A DNA stretch of 6,209 nucleotides. Source: a bacterium (GTDB lineage: Bacteria; Patescibacteriota; Microgenomatia; UBA1400; PJMF01). Below, in pieces: positions 1-5,312 of this stretch. The notes below the pieces were generated by a model, which did no database searches, was not told the origin of the DNA, and saw nothing but the letters and a program-made list of their open reading frames with translations. Both the position numbers and the translations under genes were made by a program. The first letter of the stretch is position 1; every line of letters begins with the position of its first letter. The DNA lies in NCBI GenBank assembly GCA_017431585.1, contig JAFRKU010000021.1:1-6209 (forward strand), read 5' to 3'.

Positions 1-57
1 ATCAGCGCGCCGATGGCGTCTGGGTAGTACCGCTGACACATTTGGGGCCGTGAGAGC
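1..57. other. Window edge, coding status undecided
   Basis: Two short open frames touch the window edge. On the plus strand, one frame reads ...ADGVWVVPLTHLGP and stops with TGA at 51-53, which could be the end of a gene lying to the left. On the minus strand, an ATG at 41-39 opens a frame reading MCQRYYPDAIGAL that runs off the edge; it has no Shine-Dalgarno and no -10 box in front of it. Neither matches a family I recognise. They overlap, so at most one is likely to be real. I cannot choose between them from this window. Confidence 0.15.
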
Positions 58-174
58 TTAAAATAGTTGTTTCGCCCAAGTCTTGACGGTCTGCGCGCGC
101 AAAAATGATTGCAAGTCCGCTAGATCTTGGCGTTGGTCCCAAGCATCAACAATATGTTCGTATGAGACGGTCAT
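58..174 (-). CDS. Small protein of 38 residues, unknown function, leaderless start
   Basis: This ORF codes for a 38-residue polypeptide (MTVSYEHIVDAWDQRQ...) that I do not recognise. It is mostly charged and polar, likely helical, and has no signal peptide, membrane segment or Cys/His metal motif. The frame stays open further upstream (ATG at 252), but that start would lie inside the 3' end of the rpe-like gene. The ATG at 174 is preferred because a TGG-TATAAT extended -10 ends exactly 6 bases before it, placing the predicted transcription start on or next to the ATG. It lies downstream of the rpe-like gene on the same strand and may also receive read-through. A different minus-strand frame remains open past its TAA to the window edge, so it could also be the start of a longer gene broken by a frameshift. 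The promoter, not the protein sequence, is the main support. Confidence 0.45.
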   Translation of the reverse strand: MTVSYEHIVDAWDQRQDLADLQSFLRAQTVKTWAKQLF

Positions 175-180
175 AGGGGT

Positions 181-189
181 ATTATACCA
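181..189 (-). promoter_or_regulatory. Extended -10 promoter for the 38-residue ORF
   Basis: Read on the minus strand, TGG-TATAAT is a perfect -10 hexamer with a TGn extension. It is followed by ACCCCT and then the ATG. No good -35 is seen: the hexamer 17 bases upstream is TGGCGA. The predicted start of transcription falls at about the A of the ATG, so the mRNA would be leaderless. The promoter lies just downstream of the rpe-like stop codon. Confidence 0.6.
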
Positions 190-220
190 CACATCTCTAG
201 ATATATCGCCATTTAATCGC

Positions 221-892
221 TCACAGCTTCTCGGTTGCTTCTCGCAACTCATCCACCGCCGCCCCGAAATCCGCCGCTTGCCACACGTAACTGCCCACGC
301 ACACTTGATCCACGCCGTGCGCCGCCAGATGAGCCATCTGTTCCGGCCGCACCCCGCCGTCCACGCTCGCCTCGATATCCAGCCGTAAATCCGCTCTCAT
401 GCGAGCCAACTCATGCAACTTGCCATACACTCGCTCGTCAAAACTCTGGCCCTGTCGCCCCATCGGCACCGCCAGCAGCAATACCTGATCCAGCTGCTCC
501 CACACGTCTTCATCGATACTCTCCAACGGCGTCTCCACGTCTAGCGCTAGCCCCGCCTGCCAATGTTGCTCCCGCACAGCCTTGACAAACGCCGCCTGGT
601 CGCTCATCCGCTCCACTTGCCCCACGATCGCTCGCACCGGCAAATGCTCCTTCTGCGCCAAAATTTCCCACACGTAATCCAGCGGATCTTGCGTCATCAA
701 ATGAAAATCCGCCTTCAAATGGCCAAAATCCACTTCAATCAGATCATAAGGCGTCACCGTCAGCTGCTCCGCCAACTGACCGTCAATAATATCCAACTGT
801 ACGCCGGTCAGCTCGCTGTCTGTCGCCGCCAACGCCACTTGTTCGGCCACCTTGGCCACGTCAGATTGCAAAATCGCTGGAATTATCTGCAT
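221..892 (-). CDS. rpe: Ribulose-phosphate 3-epimerase family protein (variant metal site)
   Basis: This 223-residue TIM-barrel protein has the usual length of D-ribulose-5-phosphate 3-epimerase, which interconverts ribulose 5-phosphate and xylulose 5-phosphate in the cytoplasm. Family landmarks appear in order: IIPAIL at 3-8 (usual xPSIL), LDIIDG at 33-38, DFHLM at 62-66, GLALDVETPLE at 114-124, GQSF at 148-151, SVDGGV at 176-181 and VGS at 199-201. Of the family's His-Asp-His-Asp metal ligands, D34, H64 and D178 are present. The first is Gln (Q32) where the HxD motif normally has His. The PSIL serine is Ala, and the NPGFGGQ loop is altered to PMGRQGQ. The start codon lies inside the 3' end of rpiB (32-base overlap, different frame), so translation is probably coupled. 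With rpiB next door the pathway assignment is good, but the missing ligand leaves open a change of metal, substrate or activity. Confidence 0.85.
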   Translation of the reverse strand: MQIIPAILQSDVAKVAEQVALAATDSELTGVQLDIIDGQLAEQLTVTPYDLIEVDFGHLKADFHLMTQDPLDYVWEILAQKEHLPVRAIVGQVERMSDQAAFVKAVREQHWQAGLALDVETPLESIDEDVWEQLDQVLLLAVPMGRQGQSFDERVYGKLHELARMRADLRLDIEASVDGGVRPEQMAHLAAHGVDQVCVGSYVWQAADFGAAVDELREATEKL

Positions 893-1343
893 AAAATTCT
901 TGCCCCATTCGCTCTACTGCTGACAAACGCCGCCCAAAACGCTCCTCCTGGCGGACATCTGTCTCCAAAAAGACTCCAATTAGAGTCTTTTGTACGGACA
1001 AATCAGTATAATCTGCCGCCAAACACAACGCATTGATGTGATCATCCGCCACCGCTGCCGCCAACGCTCGCTCGTCCGTCGCCACTGTCGCATAGATCCC
1101 TGGCGCCCGATTCAAAGCGATGCACATTCCCACACCCGAACGGCACCAAGCGATAATTTTTGCCTCTGTATCAGCTTTTTTTGCCACCACCGCCGCTCGC
1201 GCCCAAGTCGAGTAGTCATCGTCGCTCACCAGTTTTTCCGCCCCCACGTCTACCACCTGTATGCCTGCCGCCGTCAGCCACGCCTTGATCTCATTTTTAC
1301 ATGCCAATCCACCGTGATCAGCGGCCACAATAATTTTGCTCAT
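861..1343 (-). CDS. rpiB: Ribose-5-phosphate isomerase B / RpiB-LacA-LacB family
   Basis: This 160-residue protein belongs to the RpiB/LacA/LacB family, whose RpiB members interconvert ribose 5-phosphate and ribulose 5-phosphate. Visible family signs are the N-terminal IIVAADHGG (D9-H10), D43-Y44 at the usual DYPD site, the catalytic-loop cysteine C67 in CRSGVGM, NRAPGIYA at 78-85, H102 with NALCLAA, and the Arg pair R138-R139. The loop is normally CGTGIGM or CGSGVGM; here the Gly after the catalytic Cys is Arg. I have an impression, not checked, of similar Cys-Arg loops in other candidate-phyla proteins, so this may be a lineage trait. The start is set by conservation (MSKIIVAADH) and by a -10 box ending 9 bases upstream. 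It is the first gene of a unit with the rpe-like gene, so the two supply ribose and xylulose phosphates together. Confidence 0.88.
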   Translation of the reverse strand: MSKIIVAADHGGLACKNEIKAWLTAAGIQVVDVGAEKLVSDDDYSTWARAAVVAKKADTEAKIIAWCRSGVGMCIALNRAPGIYATVATDERALAAAVADDHINALCLAADYTDLSVQKTLIGVFLETDVRQEERFGRRLSAVERMGQEFYADNSSDFAI

Positions 1344-1352
1344 CGTCTCACT

Positions 1353-1384
1353 ATTATATCACACCTGATCAAGCCGCGTGTCAA
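1353..1384 (-). promoter_or_regulatory. Promoter of rpiB-rpe
   Basis: On the minus strand, TGA-TATAAT (1361-1353) is a perfect extended -10. It ends 9 bases before the rpiB ATG, so the mRNA leader would be only about 2-3 bases. A perfect TTGACA lies at 1384-1379, but with a 20-base spacer. That is longer than the usual 16-18, so the extended -10 probably carries most of the recognition. Confidence 0.6.
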
Positions 1385-1460
1385 GCATTTTTACCCACCA
1401 ATTTCGCCGCCAAATTTAAGCCGTGTATCCATGTTCCACCCCTTTCACCGTCTCATTTTT

Positions 1461-1491
1461 GTCACCTTTGGTCACTTTGGTATGAGATAAT
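1461..1491 (+). promoter_or_regulatory. Promoter of the lamin-tail-domain gene with tandem upstream repeat
   Basis: TGA-GATAAT (1483-1491) is an extended -10 with one mismatch. It ends 6 bases before the ATG at 1498, predicting a leaderless mRNA. There is no recognisable -35. In its place is a short tandem repeat, GTCACCTTTG followed by GTCACTTTGG (1461-1480), which could be a protein-binding site or chance. Confidence 0.45.
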
Positions 1492-1497
1492 CGGCCT

Positions 1498-2409
1498 ATG
1501 ATGAAAAAACTTTATCTCATTCTCACTCTCGCCGCGGCCTGTAGCCAGGCGGCCCCCGCTCGCGCCCAACTGGCGCTCAATGAAATCTACGCCACGCCCG
1601 AAAGCGGCGCCACCGAATGGCTAGAAATCTATAATTTTAGCGATGCACCAGTGGATTTATCCGGTTGGCAAATCGCGGAACTCACCAGTAACACCATTAA
1701 AAATTACGAACCTATCGCTGCCAGCGAAGCCACCTTGTCCGCCCACGGCTTCCTGGTGGTCACACCCGCCAAACTCACCCTCAACAACGGCGGTGACACG
1801 ATTTACTTGTTCGGACCCGACGGCGCCCAGGCAGACACCATCACGTACCCCAAATTAACTAGCAGCCAAGCTTGCGCCCGCCAACCCGACGGCTCCGGCG
1901 GGTGGAACGTGGTGGATACGCCCACTCCTGGCGCCACCAATGTCCCCGCCGCCGATCAAGCCGCCGACTCCACTGCTTCCACCCAGAGCGACACCACTGA
2001 CTCTACCACCACTCAAACTACCACCGCCACCACCGTGGCCGCCACTACCACCAGTGTCACCACCGCTACCACCTCCAAAACGTCCGCCACCCCGACTCCC
2101 ACCCCCAGCCCCACAGTCGATATTTCTTGGCAGACCGGCATTGATTTCAAAATGCCTTCGCTCTCGTACCAAACCGCCCACGACACCATTCTCACTCCGG
2201 CTACCATCGTCCATCCGGCCACGCCTGCCCCCGAAGCCAGCGTCGCCGGCGCTTTCACCACTCGTACTGCTTCGCTCCAGTCGCCCACGAGCCTCATTTG
2301 GCTAGGCGCCCTCACTTTCATCGTCAGTTTAGCCATTCTCGCCGCCCCGCTGGCGGCCGACGTTTACGACCGCCACCATGACTGGCAGCAAAATCTGGAC
2401 GCGTTTTAA
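1498..2409 (+). CDS. Lamin-tail-domain surface protein with C-terminal membrane anchor
   Basis: This 303-residue exported protein has four parts. A signal peptide covers residues 1-23 (MMKK, hydrophobic core, ending ARA). A lamin tail domain (LTD) covers about 25-148, with LALNEIYATP, EWLEIYN, VDLSGW, LNNGGDTIYLFGPDG and the closing GGWNVVDTPTPGATN. A Thr/Ala/Ser-rich linker ending in TPTPTPSP covers about 150-206. A less structured stretch is followed by a membrane helix at about 264-286 and a short cytoplasmic tail (DRHHDWQQNLDAF). LTD folds are small immunoglobulin-like beta domains found in many exported bacterial proteins. The layout puts the LTD outside the cell on a flexible stalk, tethered by the C-terminal helix. 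Target and partners are unknown. ATG 1498 is preferred over ATG 1501 because of the -10 spacing. C15 follows AAA, a poor lipobox, so a lipoprotein is unlikely. Confidence 0.8.
   Translation: MMKKLYLILTLAAACSQAAPARAQLALNEIYATPESGATEWLEIYNFSDAPVDLSGWQIAELTSNTIKNYEPIAASEATLSAHGFLVVTPAKLTLNNGGDTIYLFGPDGAQADTITYPKLTSSQACARQPDGSGGWNVVDTPTPGATNVPAADQAADSTASTQSDTTDSTTTQTTTATTVAATTTSVTTATTSKTSATPTPTPSPTVDISWQTGIDFKMPSLSYQTAHDTILTPATIVHPATPAPEASVAGAFTTRTASLQSPTSLIWLGALTFIVSLAILAAPLAADVYDRHHDWQQNLDAF
1945..2115 (+). repeat. Low-complexity Thr/Ala/Ser linker coding region
   Basis: Residues 150-206 of the lamin-tail protein are almost entirely Thr, Ala and Ser, then TP repeats, encoded largely by ACC, ACT and GCC codons. 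This gives a C-rich plus strand with imperfect triplet repeats, and Gly-rich or Pro-rich ORFs in the other frames that are not genes. Such a stretch is prone to length change by slippage. It resembles stalk regions of surface proteins that space a domain away from the membrane. Confidence 0.8.
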
Positions 2410-2427
2410 CTGCTGCTAAATTGCTAT

Positions 2428-2457
2428 TTGACAAGTCGTTGACAATTATGCTATAAT
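2428..2457 (+). promoter_or_regulatory. Promoter of the basic membrane protein gene
   Basis: TTGACA at 2428-2433, an 18-base spacer and TGC-TATAAT (-10 at 2452-2457) make a near-consensus promoter with an extended -10. Nine bases (GACTTCATT) separate the -10 from the ATG at 2467, so the leader would be about 2-3 bases and no Shine-Dalgarno is possible. A second TTGACA sits at 2439-2444, inside the spacer and 11 bases after the first. It is too close to this -10 to serve as its -35. Confidence 0.75.
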
Positions 2458-2466
2458 GACTTCATT

Positions 2467-2757
2467 ATGGCAAAAACAAAAACTACTCCCAAAAAGGTGA
2501 CTAAAAAAACGACGGTTCGCGCCACCAGCGCCAAGAAGGACACCGCTAAAGTGATCAAAGCTGTGCCCGCTCGCCGCGCCAGCGCCGCTAGAAAAACCAG
2601 CGTCACTCGCATCAGTGCCAAAGCCGCCAACGCCAAAACTTGCACTCATCCGACCACCCTCTTTGAGGTTGAATTTCCCACTACCTTGTTGTTTTGGTCC
2701 GGTGTTGCCCTGTTTTTCTTTCTGCTGCTGGTGATTTCCAGCACCATGATGCACTAA
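2467..2757 (+). CDS. Small Lys/Arg/Ala-rich protein with C-terminal membrane helix
   Basis: This 96-residue protein of unknown function has two contrasting halves. Residues 1-57 contain 18 Lys/Arg and one acidic residue (D25) among Ala, Thr and Ser, a composition like histone H1 tails and bacterial Ala/Lys-rich nucleoid proteins. After a short bridge with one Cys (C59), residues about 72-92 form a strongly hydrophobic helix (LLFWSGVALFFFLLLVI) followed by STMMH. By the positive-inside rule the basic part should be cytoplasmic, giving a tail-anchored or single-pass topology with almost nothing outside. It could hold DNA, RNA or ribosomes at the membrane. That is inference from composition only; low-complexity tails can also be non-specific. 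A near-consensus promoter supports expression. The gene ends 136 bases before the convergent pnp stop. Confidence 0.72.
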   Translation: MAKTKTTPKKVTKKTTVRATSAKKDTAKVIKAVPARRASAARKTSVTRISAKAANAKTCTHPTTLFEVEFPTTLLFWSGVALFFFLLLVISSTMMH

Positions 2758-2781
2758 GTATCGCTGCCAATGCGAAATTTC

Positions 2782-2806
2782 AAACCCGGGAGTTACTCCC
2801 GGGTTT
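2782..2806. terminator. Hairpin 1 of the convergent intergenic cluster
   Basis: AAACCCGGGAG, a TTA loop and CTCCCGGGTTT form a perfect 11-bp stem that starts 24 bases after the stop codon of the basic membrane protein. Being palindromic, it forms on both strands. No long U-tract follows on either side, only the UUU that closes the stem, so it is a weak intrinsic terminator at best but a strong 3'-end barrier. Confidence 0.5.
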
Positions 2807-2816
2807 GGCTCAAAGT

Positions 2817-2831
2817 CGGGAGTAACTCCCG
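2817..2831. repeat. Hairpin 2, near-copy of hairpin 1
   Basis: CGGGAG, a TAA loop and CTCCCG form a 6-bp stem. The block 2816-2838 matches 2786-2808 at 20 of 23 bases at a fixed 30-base offset, so hairpins 1 and 2 are a tandem repeat of one unit rather than independent hairpins. Confidence 0.5.
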
Positions 2832-2846
2832 GGTTGGGGCACAAAC

Positions 2847-2874
2847 TGGCCCGCTCGCTATCGCGAGCGGGCCA
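2847..2874. terminator. Hairpin 3, strongest stem between the convergent genes
   Basis: TGGCCCGCTCGC, a TATC loop and GCGAGCGGGCCA form a perfect 12-bp GC-rich stem. On the plus strand it is followed by ACCAACATTTT, a weak and displaced T-run. On the minus strand it lies 19 bases after the pnp stop codon and is followed by GTTTGTG. It probably ends or stabilises the 3' ends of both convergent mRNAs. Confidence 0.55.
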
Positions 2875-2893
2875 ACCAACATTTTCCCTCTTT

Positions 2894-5137
2894 TTACCGC
2901 CGGTTAAACCCGCGTCGCCGGTTGCGATCATTTTGTCGCCCGCCTTTAAACGCTGGCTTGTTCGCCCGGTTGCCGCGGCTGGCCGCCTCTTGCTCCGCAG
3001 TCAAAAACGACATCTTGACTTTCCCGTCGGGCTGGATGTCGCTGATGCGTACATGGACCTGCTGGCCCAACTGCACCACTTTGTGCGGATCATCCAAGTA
3101 TTCAGTCGACATCGCACTCACGTGCACCAAACCTTCTTTATTCGGTCCGTATTTCACGAAGCACCCGTAATTTTCAATCCGTGTCACTTCACCGTCAAAC
3201 TCGTCGCCGATCGCATCCACGTGCATCATCGCCTCGATCATCGCTCGTGCCGTGTCGATCGCTTCTTGCGACTGACTGGCAATGTTCACCTCGCCAATCT
3301 TCTTCTCTTCGTTTTCCTCGACGTCCACCTCCGCGCCCGATTTCTCAATGATGGCCTTAATATTTTTGCCGCCCGGGCCAATCAACTCGCCAATCCGATC
3401 TGCCGGAATTGTCAGCTGCACAATCTTGGGCGCATACTGACTAATATGATCCCGCGGCGCGCTGATGCAAGAGAGCATCTTGTCCAAAATAAACAGTCGG
3501 CCTTCATGCGCTTGCGCCAGAGCCTTGGTCAAAATTTCCAGGCTAATCCCTTTAATTTTGATATCCATCTGTAACGCCGTAATTCCGTATTCCGTGCCAG
3601 CGACTTTAAAATCCATGTCGCCGCAATGATCCTCGACGTCTTTGATATCAGACAGCACGCAATATTTGTCGCCGTCGGTAATCAAACCCATGGCAATCCC
3701 CGCCACCGGCCGTTTGATCGGCACGCCCGCCGACATCAATGACATCGTCGAACCGCACACACTCGCCTGCGAAGTCGAACCATTAGAACTCAAAATTTCC
3801 GAAACCACGTGAATGGTGTAAGGAAACTCTTCTTGTGACGGAATCACCGGCAAAAGTGCCCGCTCGGCCAAAGCCCCGTGTCCAATTTCGCGCCGTTTGG
3901 GCGAACCCAATCTGCCTGCTTCACCGCTGGCATACGGCGGCATCGAGTAAAAATGCATGTAGTGGCGAATGTCCTCGCCGCCCATGTCTTCAATCATCTG
4001 GCCCAAACTCGGCGACCCCAAAGTCGTCACCGTCACCGCTTGTGTCGCGCCCCGTTTAAACATGGCGCTCCCATGTGTGCGCGGGAACAAATCGACCTCG
4101 CAACTAATCGGCCGAATCTCAGTTAAAGCCCGTTCATCGGCCCGAATGCCCTCGTTGAGAATGCGAGAGCGGATGTATTCTTTCTCCATCTCGTGCCAGG
4201 CTTCCTTGATGTCGCCTTCGCTGATTTCCTCTGGTTGTTCGGCGTGCTCCTCATTATAAGCCATGATTGCCTCGTCAGCCAAAATCGCCGCAAACTCTTC
4301 GCTGAGATCCACGTCTTCCAGCTTCGACTCTCGCAAAACAATGCCCGGTAAATCAAGCTTTTCCAGATACGGCTTCAGCATGGCTTGCTTGTTTGCAATC
4401 ATCTCGCTTGGATCATCGAAAGCCACTTTTTCTTTGCCGTATTGCGCCGCTAATTCATTAATTTGCACACAAATATTGTGGATTTCTTTTTGCGCCGCAT
4501 CCAAAGCCCGCAACATGATGTCCTCCGGCACTTCTTGCGCCCCGGCTTCCACCATCACGATCGAATCCAAGCCCCCTGATACAATCAAATCAATTGTGCT
4601 ATTTTCTTGTTCTTCCGTCGTCGGGTTGAAAATAAACCGATCTTCCTCTGGGTGATAAGCCACTCGCACGCCCGCCAGCGGGCCATCGAAAGGCACATCG
4701 CTGATCGCCAGCGCAATCCCGGTTGCCAACATGCCCAGCATGTCGTCGTGATTGACCTTGTCATAGGAAAAAACGGTGTTGACCACCTGGACTTCACGTT
4801 TGAAATGCTCCGGAAACAGCGGCCGAATCGAGCGATCGATCACCCGCGACTTCAAAATCGAAGCATCCGAAGGTCGCCCGTCGCGCTTCACCCACCGACT
4901 GCCCTTGATAATGCCGCCGGCATACAATTTTTCGGCGAAATCCACCGACAGCGGAAAATAGCCCAAATCGGTCTCGCCACCCATGGCCAGCGTACAATTG
5001 ACAATCGTCTCGCCACATGTCACCAAGACATCAGCGCTCGTTTGTTGACCAAATTTACCCAAATTCACGTGCACAATTTTGTCGCCTACGCGAATCTCGG
5101 TGTCCACTTGACTTTCATAAGTTGGATACATAAACAT
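2894..5137 (-). CDS. pnp: Polyribonucleotide nucleotidyltransferase (PNPase)
   Basis: This 3'-5' exoribonuclease degrades RNA by phosphorolysis and acts as a cytoplasmic trimer. The call gives 747 residues, slightly longer than the E. coli enzyme. In order: RNase PH domain 1 (about 10-140, with KRDGRPS and IDRSIRPLFP), an all-helical linker (about 205-320), RNase PH domain 2 (about 325-560, with SGEAGRLGSPKRREIGHG at 404-421 and VEDHCGDMDFKV at 501-512, supplying the equivalents of the E. coli catalytic acids as D503 and D509), a KH domain (569-638, GPGGKNIK), an S1 domain (about 645-715) and a basic Arg/Asn/Gly tail (720-747). The RNA-contacting FFRR loop of the E. coli enzyme reads WVKR. 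The frame stays open to an ATG at 5299, but that lies upstream of the promoter; the family-like sequence begins after MFMYPTYESQ. ATG 5131 is an alternative start. No rpsO adjoins it. Confidence 0.95.
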   Translation of the reverse strand: MFMYPTYESQVDTEIRVGDKIVHVNLGKFGQQTSADVLVTCGETIVNCTLAMGGETDLGYFPLSVDFAEKLYAGGIIKGSRWVKRDGRPSDASILKSRVIDRSIRPLFPEHFKREVQVVNTVFSYDKVNHDDMLGMLATGIALAISDVPFDGPLAGVRVAYHPEEDRFIFNPTTEEQENSTIDLIVSGGLDSIVMVEAGAQEVPEDIMLRALDAAQKEIHNICVQINELAAQYGKEKVAFDDPSEMIANKQAMLKPYLEKLDLPGIVLRESKLEDVDLSEEFAAILADEAIMAYNEEHAEQPEEISEGDIKEAWHEMEKEYIRSRILNEGIRADERALTEIRPISCEVDLFPRTHGSAMFKRGATQAVTVTTLGSPSLGQMIEDMGGEDIRHYMHFYSMPPYASGEAGRLGSPKRREIGHGALAERALLPVIPSQEEFPYTIHVVSEILSSNGSTSQASVCGSTMSLMSAGVPIKRPVAGIAMGLITDGDKYCVLSDIKDVEDHCGDMDFKVAGTEYGITALQMDIKIKGISLEILTKALAQAHEGRLFILDKMLSCISAPRDHISQYAPKIVQLTIPADRIGELIGPGGKNIKAIIEKSGAEVDVEENEEKKIGEVNIASQSQEAIDTARAMIEAMMHVDAIGDEFDGEVTRIENYGCFVKYGPNKEGLVHVSAMSTEYLDDPHKVVQLGQQVHVRISDIQPDGKVKMSFLTAEQEAASRGNRANKPAFKGGRQNDRNRRRGFNRR

Positions 5138-5142
5138 TTTTT

Positions 5143-5191
5143 GACAACGAAAAGTTGTCCCTTTCTTGTGGCGTCGCTCGCTTTGGACGCC
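5143..5191 (-). promoter_or_regulatory. pnp 5' leader with two hairpins around a Shine-Dalgarno-like stretch
   Basis: Read on the minus strand, the leader contains stem GGCGTC/GACGCC (5191-5186 with 5175-5170, 10-base loop), then an unpaired purine-rich ACAAGAAAGG, then stem GACAAC/GTTGTC (5159-5154 with 5148-5143, loop TTTTC), then AAAAA and the ATG at 5137. The only Shine-Dalgarno-like bases (GAAAGGG) lie about 22 bases before the ATG in linear distance. If the second hairpin folds, they are brought close to it. E. coli pnp is known to be self-regulated through a double-stranded leader cut by RNase III. A similar role here is inference from layout. Confidence 0.5.
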
Positions 5192-5216
5192 TGATTTATA
5201 CTTTCTAATACTATTT

Positions 5217-5245
5217 ATTATACCACCGCTGATCGTTTTTGGCAA
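5217..5245 (-). promoter_or_regulatory. Promoter of pnp
   Basis: On the minus strand, TTGCCA (5245-5240), a 17-base spacer and TGG-TATAAT (-10 at 5222-5217) form a strong extended promoter. Transcription should start near 5210, giving a leader of about 73 bases to the ATG at 5137. This is unlike the other promoters here, which touch their start codons. It also argues against the upstream ATG at 5299 as the start. Confidence 0.75.
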
Positions 5246-5312
5246 GACCCAATTTAAACGGCTGTTACGGCCTTTTGGACGAAAATACCGCTGTATCAAG
5301 TAAAACTGCCTC

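Noticed and set aside
563..1036. A 157-residue plus-strand ORF
   Set aside because: It is antisense to both rpe and rpiB, which are assigned by family motifs. It has no support of its own.
990..1490. A 166-residue plus-strand ORF
   Set aside because: It is antisense to rpiB and covers the divergent promoters. It is rich in His/Arg/Cys as expected for a shadow, with no recognisable motif.
1855..2336. Gly-rich and Val-rich minus-strand ORFs and a Pro-rich plus-strand ORF
   Set aside because: They arise from reading the Thr/Ala codon repeats of the lamin-tail linker in other frames.
2781..2874. CRISPR-like array
   Set aside because: There are only two similar units, which are themselves palindromes with spacers of about 7 bases. 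There are no cas genes.
2446..2931. A minus-strand ORF with repeated NPGVTP peptides
   Set aside because: The peptide repeat is only a translation of the tandem hairpin units. The frame runs across two convergent genes.
2834..3574. A 246-residue plus-strand ORF opposite pnp
   Set aside because: It is an antisense shadow of the KH/S1 end of PNPase and runs through the hairpin 3 region. It shows no domain, and its composition follows the complement of pnp codons.
4550..4575. A TCGAATCC stretch resembling a tRNA T-arm
   Set aside because: It lies inside a conserved pnp codon run and no acceptor or anticodon stems surround it.
4607..5194. A 195-residue plus-strand ORF opposite the pnp 5' end
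   Set aside because: It is an antisense shadow with no promoter and no domain, crossing the pnp start and leader.
5138..5299. A 54-residue N-terminal extension of PNPase from the ATG at 5299
   Set aside because: It starts upstream of the strong pnp promoter and spans its -35, -10 and leader hairpins. It is rich in Lys/Arg/Ser without family similarity, and conserved PNPase sequence begins only after 5137.
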